Below, piece after piece: positions 1-9,983 of a stretch of DNA of 64,000 nt. Source of the stretch: Ditylenchus dipsaci (taxonomy: Eukaryota > Nematoda > Chromadorea > Rhabditida > Anguinidae); contig SADC01000447.1 in assembly GCA_004194705.1 (NCBI GenBank), positions 59,115 to 123,114 on the forward strand, given 5' to 3'. Below the pieces are notes generated by a model. That model saw only the letters and a list, made by a program, of their open reading frames with translations, made no database searches and had not been told where the DNA came from. The stretch's first letter is position 1. Every line of letters begins with the position of its first letter. The position numbers were made by a program, and so were the translations under genes.

Positions 1-479
1 CTCGAAATTACTCGATTTCGAGTACTCGACTCGACAACCCTAGTCATAAGCAATTAAAAAAGTCTATAAAAATAGTAATTTCAAGCCAAATCATAATAAC
101 TCCAATTTACAAAATAATTCACTCTTTTATTTCTTCCAATTCACTGTCAAGCCCCGTACACCCCACCCAAGTGTAGTGCGCTTGATAGTCAGAGATCAGG
201 AATGGGACGTAAGAGCGACGAAGTCGGAATGAAAAACGGTACCAAAATTTAAAAAATTCAATTTGAAAATCGGAAAAAATTTTAATGAATTTCCAAAAAG
301 GTATTTTTGTTACAAAATTTTCTATCATTTTTTGGAAACAGTAAACAAAAAGAAAAAAACTCCGAGCTCTTAAAGGAAGAGTGCAAATTGAGGAGGGGGG
401 ATAAACTAATAAAAATGACCTTTTTTGGTTTTCAGTTTGTAACACTTTTTCAATGATCTTTCAAATATTTTTTTACCAA
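1..479. other. AT-rich sequence without a recognisable gene
   Basis: No coding exon, RNA gene or clear element boundary is visible here. The open frames present are AT-rich and low-complexity. The first 50 bases (repeats of a CTCGA-type word) look like the end of a repeat that begins outside the window. Confidence 0.4.
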
Positions 480-930
480 AGTTCTCTAAATGCATTTTTA
501 ATCAAGAGTCTTGCTCGGAATCATGTCTAAGTTAAGTAAGTGCGCTCATCTTTAACTCTCAAGCCCTCTGCGCCCTCTTCGGTGGCCTTCGGTGGCGCAG
601 TAGGCTTGGTTGCTTGGGGTTGAGATGCGCACACCCACTCGAAAGTGACTCTGGATGCATAAAACATGTATGCATACCAGAGTTTCTTTATGCGGTAGGC
701 CCCAGTTAACAAAACTATGTTCAAATCTTATCTTTTTTTGGTCTTTTAGAAATGACGTACACCGTTTAGGTTGAGTCACCTTGGTCCCCAACGCAAAAAT
801 GCAAAAAAAATTCAAAAAAATGCTAAAAAGTGTCTTCCCACTAATTTTTCGTTGCTTTTTCACGTTGAAAGTAGCTAAAATGCCCTTAGGACACCATTTT
901 GGGCATTTTCGGGCCAGGGGGGATTGCTAT
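480..930. mobile_element. Copy of the foldback family also found at 58744-59636
   Basis: Positions 480-730 match, in inverted orientation, the central part (about 59040-59290) of the foldback element lying in an intron of the prolyl-oligopeptidase-like gene. Shared landmarks are a CTCAAGCCCTCTGCGCCCTC-like GC-rich palindrome, GAGATGCGCACACCCAC, ACTCTGGATGCAT and TATGCGGTAGGCCC. Downstream, CTTGGTCCCC and A-rich tracts also recur in the other copy. It has no transposase and is probably a non-autonomous DNA transposon. Ends are approximate. Confidence 0.55.
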
Positions 931-1204
931 TGTGCTCTGCATAATGTCAAAAAAATTTAGAACTATTATCGAAGGAGGAATTCAGCTAAGAGTACACAGT
1001 AAAAAATCGGAAGGTCTCTGGGCTCATATGAAGCACAAAATTAAGCGTCTCTATGGCACAATCGATTATTTGATTGGATCGTACGATATTACGGAGGCTA
1101 TGTTTTGTCAGAATTGCCGAGACAAGGAGATTAGTTATTTGAAAATGTTTTTTGATAAGATCGCCAAAATTTATGCTCAATTGTTATTGAACTGTTTTTG
1201 TTGA
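899..1204 (+). pseudogene. Fragment resembling the C-terminus of a Merlin/IS1595-type DDE transposase
   Basis: A 101-residue open frame contains EGLWAHMKHKIKRLYGT, followed by a hydrophobic stretch and ...DKEISYLKMFFDKIAKIY. In Merlin and ISXO2/IS1595-type DDE transposases the last catalytic acidic residue lies in a motif of the form E-x-x-W-(S/A)-x-x-K-(R/H)-x-(L/I)-(R/K)-R-x-x-G-T, and a D-x-F block follows; the fragment fits both. The upstream catalytic part is not visible in any frame, and the first 14 or so residues look non-coding, so this is a relic rather than a whole gene. The call rests on remembered motif shape and is moderately certain. Confidence 0.45.
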
Positions 1205-1279
1205 CATAAAATTTTGAAAAAAACAGGGGGACCAAGGCGAAAATGGGCCGGATTAAGGAATAGAGCCGTTTTTTCTATA

Positions 1280-1360
1280 AAGTTTTTTTAAAGTTGACCA
1301 CTCATTTTGTAGCTAAGAATGTAAGCTACAAAATGAGTGGTCAACTTTAAAAAAAGTTTG
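1280..1360. repeat. Near-perfect 80-bp palindrome
   Basis: The arms (AAAGTTGACCACTCATTTTG and its reverse complement) flank a spacer of about 10 bases. Related sequence recurs near 38170-38250, 36115-36175 and 26380-26430 (words such as ATTTTGTAGCT...AGCTACAAAATGAG), so it is part of a dispersed element rather than a local hairpin. Confidence 0.7.
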
Positions 1361-2665
1361 AAAAAATTCATAGAAAAAACACAATGCCACAAAGACTTAG
1401 TTTGAAAAAAGTGGCCGTGTAATTTTGACACACCCTGTACAGTGTGGATTGCAACGATATTGCCAGTTGAGAGTATCGCACCTGGCAAAATATGTTTTTC
1501 TTGTTGTTTTCTTTTATTTCTAGTTTTTCGATCAAAGGAATCCCAGCAGCGAAATAGTGGTTTTGAAGTCTTTGTCATTGCTATGTATAAATAGAAAATG
1601 ACCGAAAATAAAAGAGAATGACCACCCCTTCGTCATATGACCTGAATATGGCTGGTCAAATGACCGAGGCGTAACCCAACTCTCACTAGGTACTTCGTAT
1701 AGTATTACGCTCATAAACATGGGAATTCCAAGAAAACGCATTGAAAGTTTTGAAAAAAATACAATTTATATTTTAAAAAACTACTCTGATCCTGTTTCCT
1801 TCAATCGCACGAAGAGGTAGCTGATTACCGAGAAGTCCCTTAGGCTAGTTCCATCGCGATAGCCTACAGAGCTGATTGTAAAAAATTATTTAAAATAGTC
1901 AAAAATTAAAAAAAAAAAATACAGGGGTGTTCTTGATCAGGGTCACTTTTTCCTTTATAGAAGTTTTTATCACATCTTCCGATAAATGAACGTTAAATTT
2001 TGTCGTTTAAATCATGCAATGACGAAATACCAAAGTAATGATCACTGAAAACTTCCCCATCTATCAATACTCACGCACTTTTCTCGTTTAACCAAACTAA
2101 TTGCTCAAAAGTTGTAGCCTGGTATTACACACTAAATTTATCAACACCCAAATTTCGTTTTTTTTTCTTTTTCTTGACGTCCAAATTTTTAGAAGTCAAA
2201 GTAAAAACACTTTTTATTATTTTAAAGTGCATCTTTTGATTGATTATGATTTTAAGTCACCCATTAGAAATTGTAAAATGCGAAGTCAAAATTAGAAAAT
2301 ATATGGTATTTCAGTTTCAGGCTTTCTTTACGTTTTTTTATTACACAATTTCTATTCACTGTATTTTGAAGTTTGAAACTAAAAAAGTCAGGTGAAATAC
2401 AGTGTAACAAGCCAGATTGATCAATCACTCTTGTTGAAAATTTTAGAGGCGAGTCTGAAACTGTTTACTTTTTTATCTATAGTTCCTTTTTTCACCCAAA
2501 GCCATTTTGTTTAATAGTCTCGATATTAAAGTTTTTGAAGAAGTTTCAGAAAAATATGCTCTGCTTTCTTTTGCGAAAGGCTTCTTAAAATAAGTTTTCC
2601 ACTGAAAATAAATAAATATTAATAATTAGTTAAGCCTTAGACTTATATTTAAAACATTGATTTAC
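1361..2665. other. Gene-free stretch with repeat fragments
   Basis: No convincing exon. A mariner-type end word (CACACCCTGTACAG) occurs near 1430. The rest is AT-rich, with T and A homopolymers and no codon structure. Confidence 0.35.
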
Positions 2666-3240
2666 ATATATGGTGGCTCAAGTTCGTTTTATGTCATACG
2701 CCAAAAAGGCGTTTAAAGTGTTTCTAACGCAGATATAAGTTGTAAAAACGGTAGAAAACATGTTTTTAGGTTGCGGAAAGCACCTTTTTTGAAAAAATAT
2801 TTTTTTGACCAAAAATGACCTATACTGCTTTATACTTGCTTAATTTTCTAACTAAACCACATAAATTTGTTTGCCTTCCTTAGCATACTTTATTTAATGT
2901 TAGTGTCACTTTCCTCTACCTGCAATATGAAACCAGCTTAGGCTTAGAATAGGCCACCATTGTAATCCTTATAGTTAAAATTAACACCGCATTCGTGCTC
3001 ATCGTGTGGAATCGGGTCTAGAAAGCACTTAACATTGATTTTTAGACGAAATAAAACATTTCGATTTTTGAATAACAGAGGGGCCAAGGCAAAATGTCAT
3101 TTTTGGTCAAAAAATACTTTTCCAAAAAATGCTTTACGCAACTTAAAACATGTTTTCTACCGTTTTTACAACTTATAACCGCGTTAGAAACACTTGAAAC
3201 GCCTTTTTGGCGTATGACATAAAACGAACTCCGGCCTAGA
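2666..3240. mobile_element. Foldback element with arms of about 150 bp
   Basis: The left arm (about 2669-2820) and right arm (about 3095-3237) are inverted copies. They share CTGGAG/CTCAAGTTCGTTTTATGT, CGCCAAAAAGGCGTTT, GTAAAAACGGTAGAAAACAT and GACCAAAAATGAC. The roughly 270-bp middle holds no open frame of interest, only TTAGGC-like words near 2934 and 2945. No transposase is present. Confidence 0.7.
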
Positions 3241-3311
3241 TGGTGAATTATTTAGAACAAAACCTGCATTTAGCACACAAAATTATTATAATCGACAGAA
3301 TTTGGCTTAAA

Positions 3312-3655
3312 GACTATGCTCGCTGCCGGCAATGACAATTTCACACGTTTGAATGCGCGTGGGACACTATTTTTATTCCGAAAATATTGGACATTATTTT
3401 TATAAATTTATTATTGTTTGTGAAATAAAGCCAATCAGCCTAAAATAAGTCAATTACATACAAGGTAATTGGGAGTCTAGTGGTAAAGTGGCAGTGATCG
3501 GTAAAAGTTGATAGTGGTTTGACTCTTGGCTGTGACTAAATCTTTTTGACAATTTAAATGTTTATGAACAAAAGAGACCATAAATATTTTCGCAAAAAAG
3601 TGGTGTCCCGCGCGCATTCAAACATGTGAAATTCTCATTGCTGGCGACGGACATA
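3312..3655. mobile_element. Foldback element interrupted by a tRNA-derived SINE
   Basis: The inverted arms contain GCTGCCGGCAATGACAATTT / AAATTCTCATTGCTGGCGAC and GAATGCGCGTGGGACAC / GTGTCCCGCGCGCATTC. The GCGCGGGACA core is shared with the TTAA-flanked foldbacks at 6193, 39936, 40711 and 56058, so this is probably a diverged member of that family. A SINE-like sequence (3471-3540) sits in the loop. Confidence 0.6.
3471..3540 (+). repeat. tRNA-derived SINE-like sequence
   Basis: An A-box-like TCTAGTGGTAAAGTGGCAG is followed by GATCGGTAAAAGTTG and a B-box-like GTGGTTTGACTC. The order and the spacer word ATCGGTRAAAGTTG match the sequence at 32443-32545 and, more loosely, 8557-8650. This suggests one SINE family with a tRNA-like RNA polymerase III head. 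Confidence 0.5.
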
Positions 3656-4365
3656 GTAAATTAAAAAATAACAGATTTTAAAAATTTACACCCATCCAGC
3701 TCTAGCTTTCTGAAAATATAGAATTTCTACATCCTCAGAATAAAAAAGTTTTGAAACTGAGAATGCTAAAATTTCAGGTACCAAAATTGTAGGTGCTTCA
3801 TATGAGTTTTAATCGTGTAATCTATTTAATTGTTAAATCGTCAATCGAGATAAATTGATCTGAATCGATAAATTTATCTGCTAGGTGAAATTTAGTAAAA
3901 AATTATTACACAGTTAACAGATGGGTTGAAAAATTGAGACCTTATAAAAAACCGAAATTAAAGTTTTTGATGGTTGCCATAATATAAAATACAAACTCAA
4001 ATAAATCTAAAATTAGAAACCCGCCAAAAATTTGACGCTACTCGTTAATACATTGGGAGAGAGGGTGTAAACTTGAGGAGCTGTTTTGGGAAAGGGGGTT
4101 GTAAAACCGAATATCACCAAAAACTTTAGGAAACATTTCATGAAATAAAAAAAACTTTCATTGTACTAATGCTCTCTTCTTTTTGTACTATTACTCCTGC
4201 TGGAGCATGACTGTGTTCATGCGTAAATCAAAATAGCCTTAACTCTGAAATCCTAGTCAAAAAAAACGAAGGGGGGGGGGAGAGGGAGATTCTTATAGAA
4301 AATACTGTATATTATCCACTCAAAAAAGTAATATATTAAAAGTCACCATAAATTTGTTTCTGTTA

Positions 4366-4642
4366 TAGAAACTTGTAATTCTGACACAGATTCGTGTTCA
4401 GCATGGTCGATTTGCATGTAAAAGTGCTCTTGGATTCAGAACTAACTGTCAAATTTCAAAATTCCGCTCCGGACAGTAAACCCTCAAACGTCGAATTTTT
4501 AAGTCTTTCGTAGAGTTCAAATGATTATTGACCTGAGCGAAATTTGAAATTTGACAGTTAGTACTAAATCTAAGAGCACTTTTACATTCAAATCGAGCAT
4601 GCCGAACACGATTCTGGTGTCAGAATTACAAGTTTCTACGAC
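4366..4642. mobile_element. Foldback element, arms about 105 bp
   Basis: The arms 4366-4470 and 4535-4642 are inverted copies (shared words AGAAACTTGTAATTCTGACA, AAAAGTGCTCTTGGATT, TAACTGTCAAATTTCAAA). The open frames crossing it on both strands are explained by the palindrome and not by a gene. Confidence 0.7.
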
Positions 4643-5574
4643 AGTAAAAAAATTCGTAGTCAGTTTAAACAATAGTTTTTTGAGTGAGAAATTTGTTTTG
4701 CCTAGAGCTTGCGCGTGCATGGCTTTTTATCAGTTTTTTAACGCTATCCCATGCAAAATTGTCTGCTCTATCAGAATCTGGTGTCAAAATGATGGGCGGT
4801 ACTTTGAAAGCCGAAAAATTGATAATTTTTGGTTAAAAACTATGTTTGGAAAAATGGTTTTTTCATTACTTGAGTTTTTTGACAACTTATCTATTCATAT
4901 GCAAAAACTTCATATACTAAAAGAAATCTTGTTCAATTCTGCATAGAAATATCATCGGAACTGCGTAGGTTCGGTGATATATGCATGACGAAAAATCAAT
5001 AACAAAGAAGTGTTTACTTGTTCATAGCTCTCATAACAGCCAACCTTGAAATGGCTGTATCTCGCAAAATATTTGGTAAAAAAACTGAGCTGTCTTTAGC
5101 AGGTTATGGTTTTTCTACAACCTTATGGTCAATTACTAACGGGTGTCCCAGAAGTTCTGAACAGACTTTTGGGCTTTATAAAAATTCTAAAAATATATTT
5201 ATAAAAAAATTTCAAAAGTCAGATTTTGTAGCTCTGTTCATCTTTTTTAAATGGTATCTAACACTTTTTTGGATTACTTCAGAAAAGTCACCATTTGGTT
5301 CCAAATACTTGTGATGTCATTTGAAAAGTGGACGAGCATTTTAAGTTTATTCAGTTTAAGAGCTACAAAGCCCATTTTACAGAATAGTCTTTGGATATCT
5401 GAGTGTTAAGATATGACCTTTTGAAAAACAATCGATGTCTTCGAAAAATGACCCAAATTCAAAAAATTGGAAAATAGTTGAATTTTAATCATTTTTTAAA
5501 GAAATCGATTTTTTCTAAAGGGCTTATCTTAGCACTCAGATTCTTAAAAAAGTTTTGTAGCTCTTGAACTACCC

Positions 5575-5655
5575 TACAGCATAAGGCTAAGCATAAGGCA
5601 TAAGCATAAGGGCTACAGCATAAGGCTGAACTACCCTACAGCATAAGGCTAAGAT
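5575..5655. repeat. Short imperfect tandem duplication
   Basis: The words CTACAGCATAAGGCTAAG and GCATAAGG recur four to five times, including a complete repeat of AACTACCCTACAGCATAAGG. It looks like local replication slippage. Nothing coding is seen between 4950 and 6190. Confidence 0.6.
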
Positions 5656-6192
5656 ATTTTCATAGCGCTTATTACTCATTAAAGCTTTTGGTCACTTAAA
5701 GTACTGAAAATGAGCGTCGACTTCTCGAAATGACACTACAAGTGTTTGGAGCCGAATGATGACCTTTCTAGAATTGTACAAGAAATTTTTATATACCATT
5801 GAAAGAGGATTTACAGAGCTACAAAAGCGAATTTTTCAATTTTTTTCATAAGTATCTTTTTACTTTAAAAAATCAAAAACCTAAATGTCGTATTCAGAAT
5901 CGCTTACTCAGTTCGTGAAAAGATCCCTTTGATGCTGTTAATTCTTCATCCGAAACATAAGGACGGGAAAAACGATCCGGGTACACTTGCACAAATAAAA
6001 CTGAATGGTTCTTCGGAACAAAACAAACAAATTTATTTGTACAAGAAAACATTAAAAATTTGACCTTTCTTTAGGTTGCAAATTTTTTGTAAGAAATAGA
6101 GTTTTTTTAAAGGAGGAGATCGGCACTTATTGAAGCATGGGCGTTTATTTTTCATCCTCCCTCCAGCATGGGCGCTTACTAGAACATTGCCG

Positions 6193-6370
6193 TTTGAAGG
6201 ACCATACTTGTTGATGCAAATGAGAATTTGACAAATTCAAATGCGCGCGGGACACTTCTCTTTCCTCTCGCACTCTACTCTTTGGAGTTGCTCGAAATAA
6301 CTCCAAAGAGTAGAGTGCGAGACGAAAGAGAATTAATTTTTCATTTGCACCAACAAGTATGGTCCTTTAA
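6193..6370. mobile_element. TTAA-type foldback (piggyBac-like MITE), copy 1
   Basis: A palindrome with terminal AAGGACCATACTTGTTGATG and its complement GTATGGTCCTT, and inner arms containing GGGACACTTCTCTTTC and CGCACTCTACTCTTTGGAGT. The right flank is TTAA; the left flank is the degenerate TTGA. It is almost identical over the left arm to the copy at 56058-56258. A target site of TTAA is the hallmark of piggyBac-type elements. No transposase. Confidence 0.7.
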
Positions 6371-6841
6371 AAGGGCATACCAGCGCGTTACACTGACGAT
6401 TAAGGCGGGTACTAGTAATGTTCAAAAAAACCGCCCCGGTTTTCACTCGTTTCATGTTAAATGTAGTGTTGATGACCTTATAAAAAGTAGGCAGAATAAT
6501 TTTAACGGATCAGGTTGAATGCTTATCGAAAATTTTGAAGAAAAGAAGGAATTTTCGCCCCCGCCTTCTTTCACTGTAACAGACTGGTAGACGATTCAAT
6601 TGGATCATTATCAACGAAACAATAACTTTGAAGCGCGGAGGCGCCTGCCATTTTAGTACGGTAAATATCTACATGCAGTGGAAAATACTTTTATTTAGGA
6701 GGAAGTACATATTTCTGGAATTTCTTCGAAAACTATATCGACACTGGCTCGCCTCTAAAATTTTCAACAAGAGTGATTGATCAGTCTGGATTGTTACACT
6801 GTATTTCACCCGATCTTTACAGTCAGCAACTTCAAAAACAG

Positions 6842-6850
6842 TATATAATA
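6842..6850 (+). promoter_or_regulatory. TATA-box-like motif upstream of the secreted-peptide gene
   Basis: TATATAATA lies about 70 bp upstream of the start codon at 6921, a plausible distance for a short leader. It is the only such motif in the preceding 100 bases. A functional role is an inference. Confidence 0.4.
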
Positions 6851-6920
6851 GGATGTAAAATGGGTTAGAAATCAAAGTTTTCTAATAATCGTTTCGTTTT
6901 AAATTCCAAACTAACCAACT

Positions 6921-7708
6921 ATGAAATTCATGCTAATCGCCCTTTTCCTAACTGCATGCTTGATTCTAGGCACTTTTGCTGGCAATAATAGTGAGTTGGC
7001 TTATGTTATTTGAGCTCATTTTAGTTAGATTACTAGCATAAAATGCTTTTTTAAATAAAAATCGTGAAAACTCCAACAGTAACCCCCCTCCTACAAATGC
7101 AAATGTTGGTTTGAATTTGCATCAAATATTTCGGCATGCTGTTATCACATTTTATGCGCCGCTAAAAGGGTTTACCTAGAAGGCGCCGCTGCGCCGATGG
7201 AGCATCCTCTGGTCGCGTATCCGTCGGGTGAGTGTATCCCGTAGTTCAGGCACCTCCTTGATGGTTTGAGTACTGTGATTGTAGCTGGTGGTATCCACAT
7301 GATTCAGGCACTACTTGTGAGAAAAATATTTTAAGGCGGGTTTTTGAACTCTTTTTGAAAATGATGTGTGGTGAACCAGCATAAATACCAATTAATCCCA
7401 AAAAAAATTAATTTTAAATTTATTTCTATTGTATAGTTTCATAATGCAACATGAATAAGAACAAATCGAAAAATTTTGAAAGGATAAAATTAGAAAAGCT
7501 TCAAATTCAATAGTTTTTCTTTTACAAACAATTTGTTTTAACTGTGCAATTTGTAGAGGAGCATGGACTGTCTGCCGATGACCACTCACGAGTTGCTCGC
7601 AGTGAGAAAGTCAAAGCCCAACCAGCTGCTATGGGTCGCAAGAAGCGTGGAGCCCATGAGAAAAGTGTCAAGGTGCGCCGATCTCTTGACTACATCTACA
7701 CTCAATAA
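6921..7708 (+). CDS. Small secreted, dibasic-rich protein; candidate neuropeptide-like precursor (3 exons, 89 aa)
   Basis: Exons are 6921-6990, 7180-7227 and 7557-7708; all introns are GT-AG with donors GTGAGT and GTGAGT and acceptors ending CTAG and GTAG, and the phases join in frame throughout. The start MKFMLIALFLTACLILGTFA is a typical signal peptide, probably cleaved after TFA or TFAG. The rest is hydrophilic. The mature part carries a GRKKR site (residues about 60-64; a Gly before basic residues is the usual signal for C-terminal amidation), a later VRR site, and ends SLDYIYTQ. There are no cysteines after the signal peptide. I do not recognise the family. Signal peptide plus basic cleavage sites fits a peptide hormone or neuropeptide precursor, but only a single copy of each candidate peptide is seen, so another small secreted protein is possible. 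The 48-nt middle exon is symmetric (could be skipped without a frameshift). Confidence 0.75.
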
Positions 7709-7760
7709 TTTAATTTTGTACATTTCTTCTAACTCAATGTTTATTGTATGAATTTGCAAA

Positions 7761-7766
7761 AATAAA
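7761..7766 (+). terminator. Polyadenylation signal of the secreted-peptide gene
   Basis: AATAAA about 53 bp after the stop codon at 7706-7708. Confidence 0.6.
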
Positions 7767-8556
7767 AATTGTGATAACATATTACTGTTCTTCTAGCATA
7801 CAAGACTGAGGGCGCTGTAAAAGTTTCCACATTTTGCCCTAAATTACCGTATGGGTATATACAAGGGTTCATATGTCAAAATTAAATAAAGACATTTTGG
7901 CTAAAAAAGAACGTATTCAAGGAATAAAGGTCAGGGCTTCCAAAATTTTCCTGCCCAAAATTAAATCTTATGATATACTTTATTTGGAGATCAGTTTTGA
8001 AAATTCTCGTCTTCTGAGAAAACGACCATTTTTCGGGAGTATATAACCCTAAAAGCTTACATTTTTTTTGATTTCATCTCTAAAATTAACGCACTTCTAG
8101 CAGCCCCTATTATTTCGCTCCTGTATAGTAATCCTGCTAGTGTAGAAAGTAGGCTCTATTTTTTAGCAAAAGTTTGCTTCATTGATTAAAAAAGTTAAGA
8201 TAAATATGCCTTAGGCTTAGGCTTCATTCAATACAGCCCAATATTGATTTAATTAAAGTGGTCCCGCTAGAATTAAAATTGGGCAAATAATTGTGTATGT
8301 AATCCCACAAACACAACCAGGAGCCTGTTTGCGGGTGCTGCATAAAATTTGTTGACCAATGCAAAAATTGATTTTTTTTGCAAAAAATACAACAGGGGGA
8401 CCAAGGCCTATTTCTTTCGGCGTCGGCATGAACACATATAGAGCTCTTTTCATTCTTGACTATAGGAGCGGTGGAGTCGGTAGCTAGATAATATGCAGCC
8501 GGAGTACAGAATTCTCCTTGGTCCGAAAACCGGCAAAACCGAAGACTGGTGTAAGG
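7767..8556. other. Gene-free stretch with TTAGGC-like words and a repeat fragment
   Basis: The stretch GCCTTAGGCTTAGGCTTC near 8208-8225 resembles nematode telomeric repeat units. ACAACAGGGGGACCAAGGC near 8390 recurs in other repeats at 1226, 3077, 45638, 45730 and 61567. No exon is evident. Confidence 0.4.
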
Positions 8557-8650
8557 AGGTTAGTCGGGCGCCCTCCCAGGAAGCCAGTGAAAGTTGTCCT
8601 GGGCTCGATTCCTACTCGGGGCGTCACATTTTTCCTTAAATTTTACTCTA
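8557..8650 (+). repeat. tRNA-derived SINE-like sequence
   Basis: GGTTAGTCGGGCGCCCTCCC is followed by GCCAGTGAAAGTTG and a strong B-box GGGCTCGATTCC, then a GCGTCACATTTTTCCTTAAA tail. The tail word CACATTTT(T)CCCT..A also follows the tRNA-like head at 32443-32545. The tail shows it is a SINE rather than a tRNA gene. Confidence 0.55.
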
Positions 8651-8900
8651 GGTGAAAAAGCAATTGGGAATTCACGATGAAAAAATTACTAAGTACCTTA
8701 TATTCTTTTATAACTCTCATCGAGGGAAGTTACAAGTGTACCTAATATATATTTTTTAATGTCATTTTTGAGCTTTGCTAAAAACCGGCGGTGTATAGGA
8801 TTGTATAGAAAACAGTTAAATTATAAGCATAAATAGCATTATTATTTTTTTTCGGCGTTTAAAATAAAATAAAAACAAGACACTCGAAAAACGACTAAAC

Positions 8901-9161
8901 TACAGGGTGTCCAATAAAAACTGCACCATTTTCCAAAAAAATTTGTCAAGGGCTTCCGCGGACCGGTGAAACCCTCAAAAAGTTTTCTGGTGTTTCAGCC
9001 AACAAATTTAAAGCAGTTATAGCTAAATGACTAACAAATATTCAGTTACCAGAGAGAATATATTAACCCGACCATTTGTAAAAAGGTTGGTTAAAGCTTA
9101 AAAAGAAACGTAAAAAGGCTTGAATACGATAAATGGTGCAGTTTTTATTGGACACCCTGTA
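8901..9161. mobile_element. Mariner-type MITE with TA flanks
   Basis: Terminal inverted repeats TACAGGGTGTCCAATAAAAA and its exact complement bound 261 bp. The CAGGGTGTCC terminus and TA duplication are typical of Tc1/mariner-class elements. There is no open reading frame for a transposase. Confidence 0.8.
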
Positions 9162-9322
9162 TATTCATATCGTCTCGACTTTTGTGGCCTCTTCAAAAAA
9201 TTCAATCCTGATAGTTTTTTTTGAATTTACAGTTCTTGCCCAAATCTATTTCTTTGCAAGCCTTTTCTCGCTACTATAACTGTGTTTCGCTGTCATAGAA
9301 GATAAAGACTCTAAGGTCTTTC

Positions 9323-9809
9323 TTAAAGGGGCATGCCCACGCCCGTCATATTCAATTTTCAAATGTTTGAATTCCCGGCACCACCTTTTCGTATGAAGAC
9401 AAAACAATTTTGTTTTTGCTATTCATTTCAAATACTTTTCTGGTGTTACTTAGTCGTTTCACTAGAGAGCAGGACATTTTCTTAGCGGATATTTTCTTTA
9501 GCTGTACGCCAGCTGTCCTTCATATAGATTTTATGTCTTCTTAGGGACCTAGCAAATTATTACTGTCATTTTTCAGGTTATATTTGGTGTGGCATCGACA
9601 TGTCCCGACATCGAAACGGCCGGAATATACTGTATGATTAGTGTCAGGAAAAATACCGGAACAGAAATATTGAGACGACTAAGTAACACCAGAAAACTAT
9701 TTGAAATGAATAGCAAAAACAAAATTGTTTTGTCTTCATACGAAAAGGTGGTGCCCGGGAATTCAAACATTTGAAATTGAATATGACGGGCGTGGGCATG
9801 CCCCTTTAA
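9323..9809. mobile_element. TTAA-flanked foldback, 487 bp
   Basis: TTAA target duplications flank a palindrome starting AGGGGCATGCCCACGCCCGT and ending with its complement. The arms are almost identical for about 150 bp (both include CACCACCTTTTCGTATGAAG and CTAAGTAACACCAGAAAA). It is a different subfamily from the AGGACCAT foldbacks but has the same target site. Open frames on both strands near 9573-9774 are palindrome artefacts. Confidence 0.8.
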
Positions 9810-9983
9810 AGCATTAATTACTTAAAATATTTCGCATCATACATTCGATTTTACGTCGCATTATTTAATGGCCCCTTTATGATGACACTCATTTAAAATT
9901 CACCCTTGATTTTACGTTAAAATATAAGATCCCGACCCGAAAAAATATTTCCATTTTTATGTCAAATTGTGTCACCCTACGTA

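Noticed and set aside
6228..6518. 96-codon frame
   Set aside because: Half of it is the TTAA-type foldback and the rest has no similarity or splice context.
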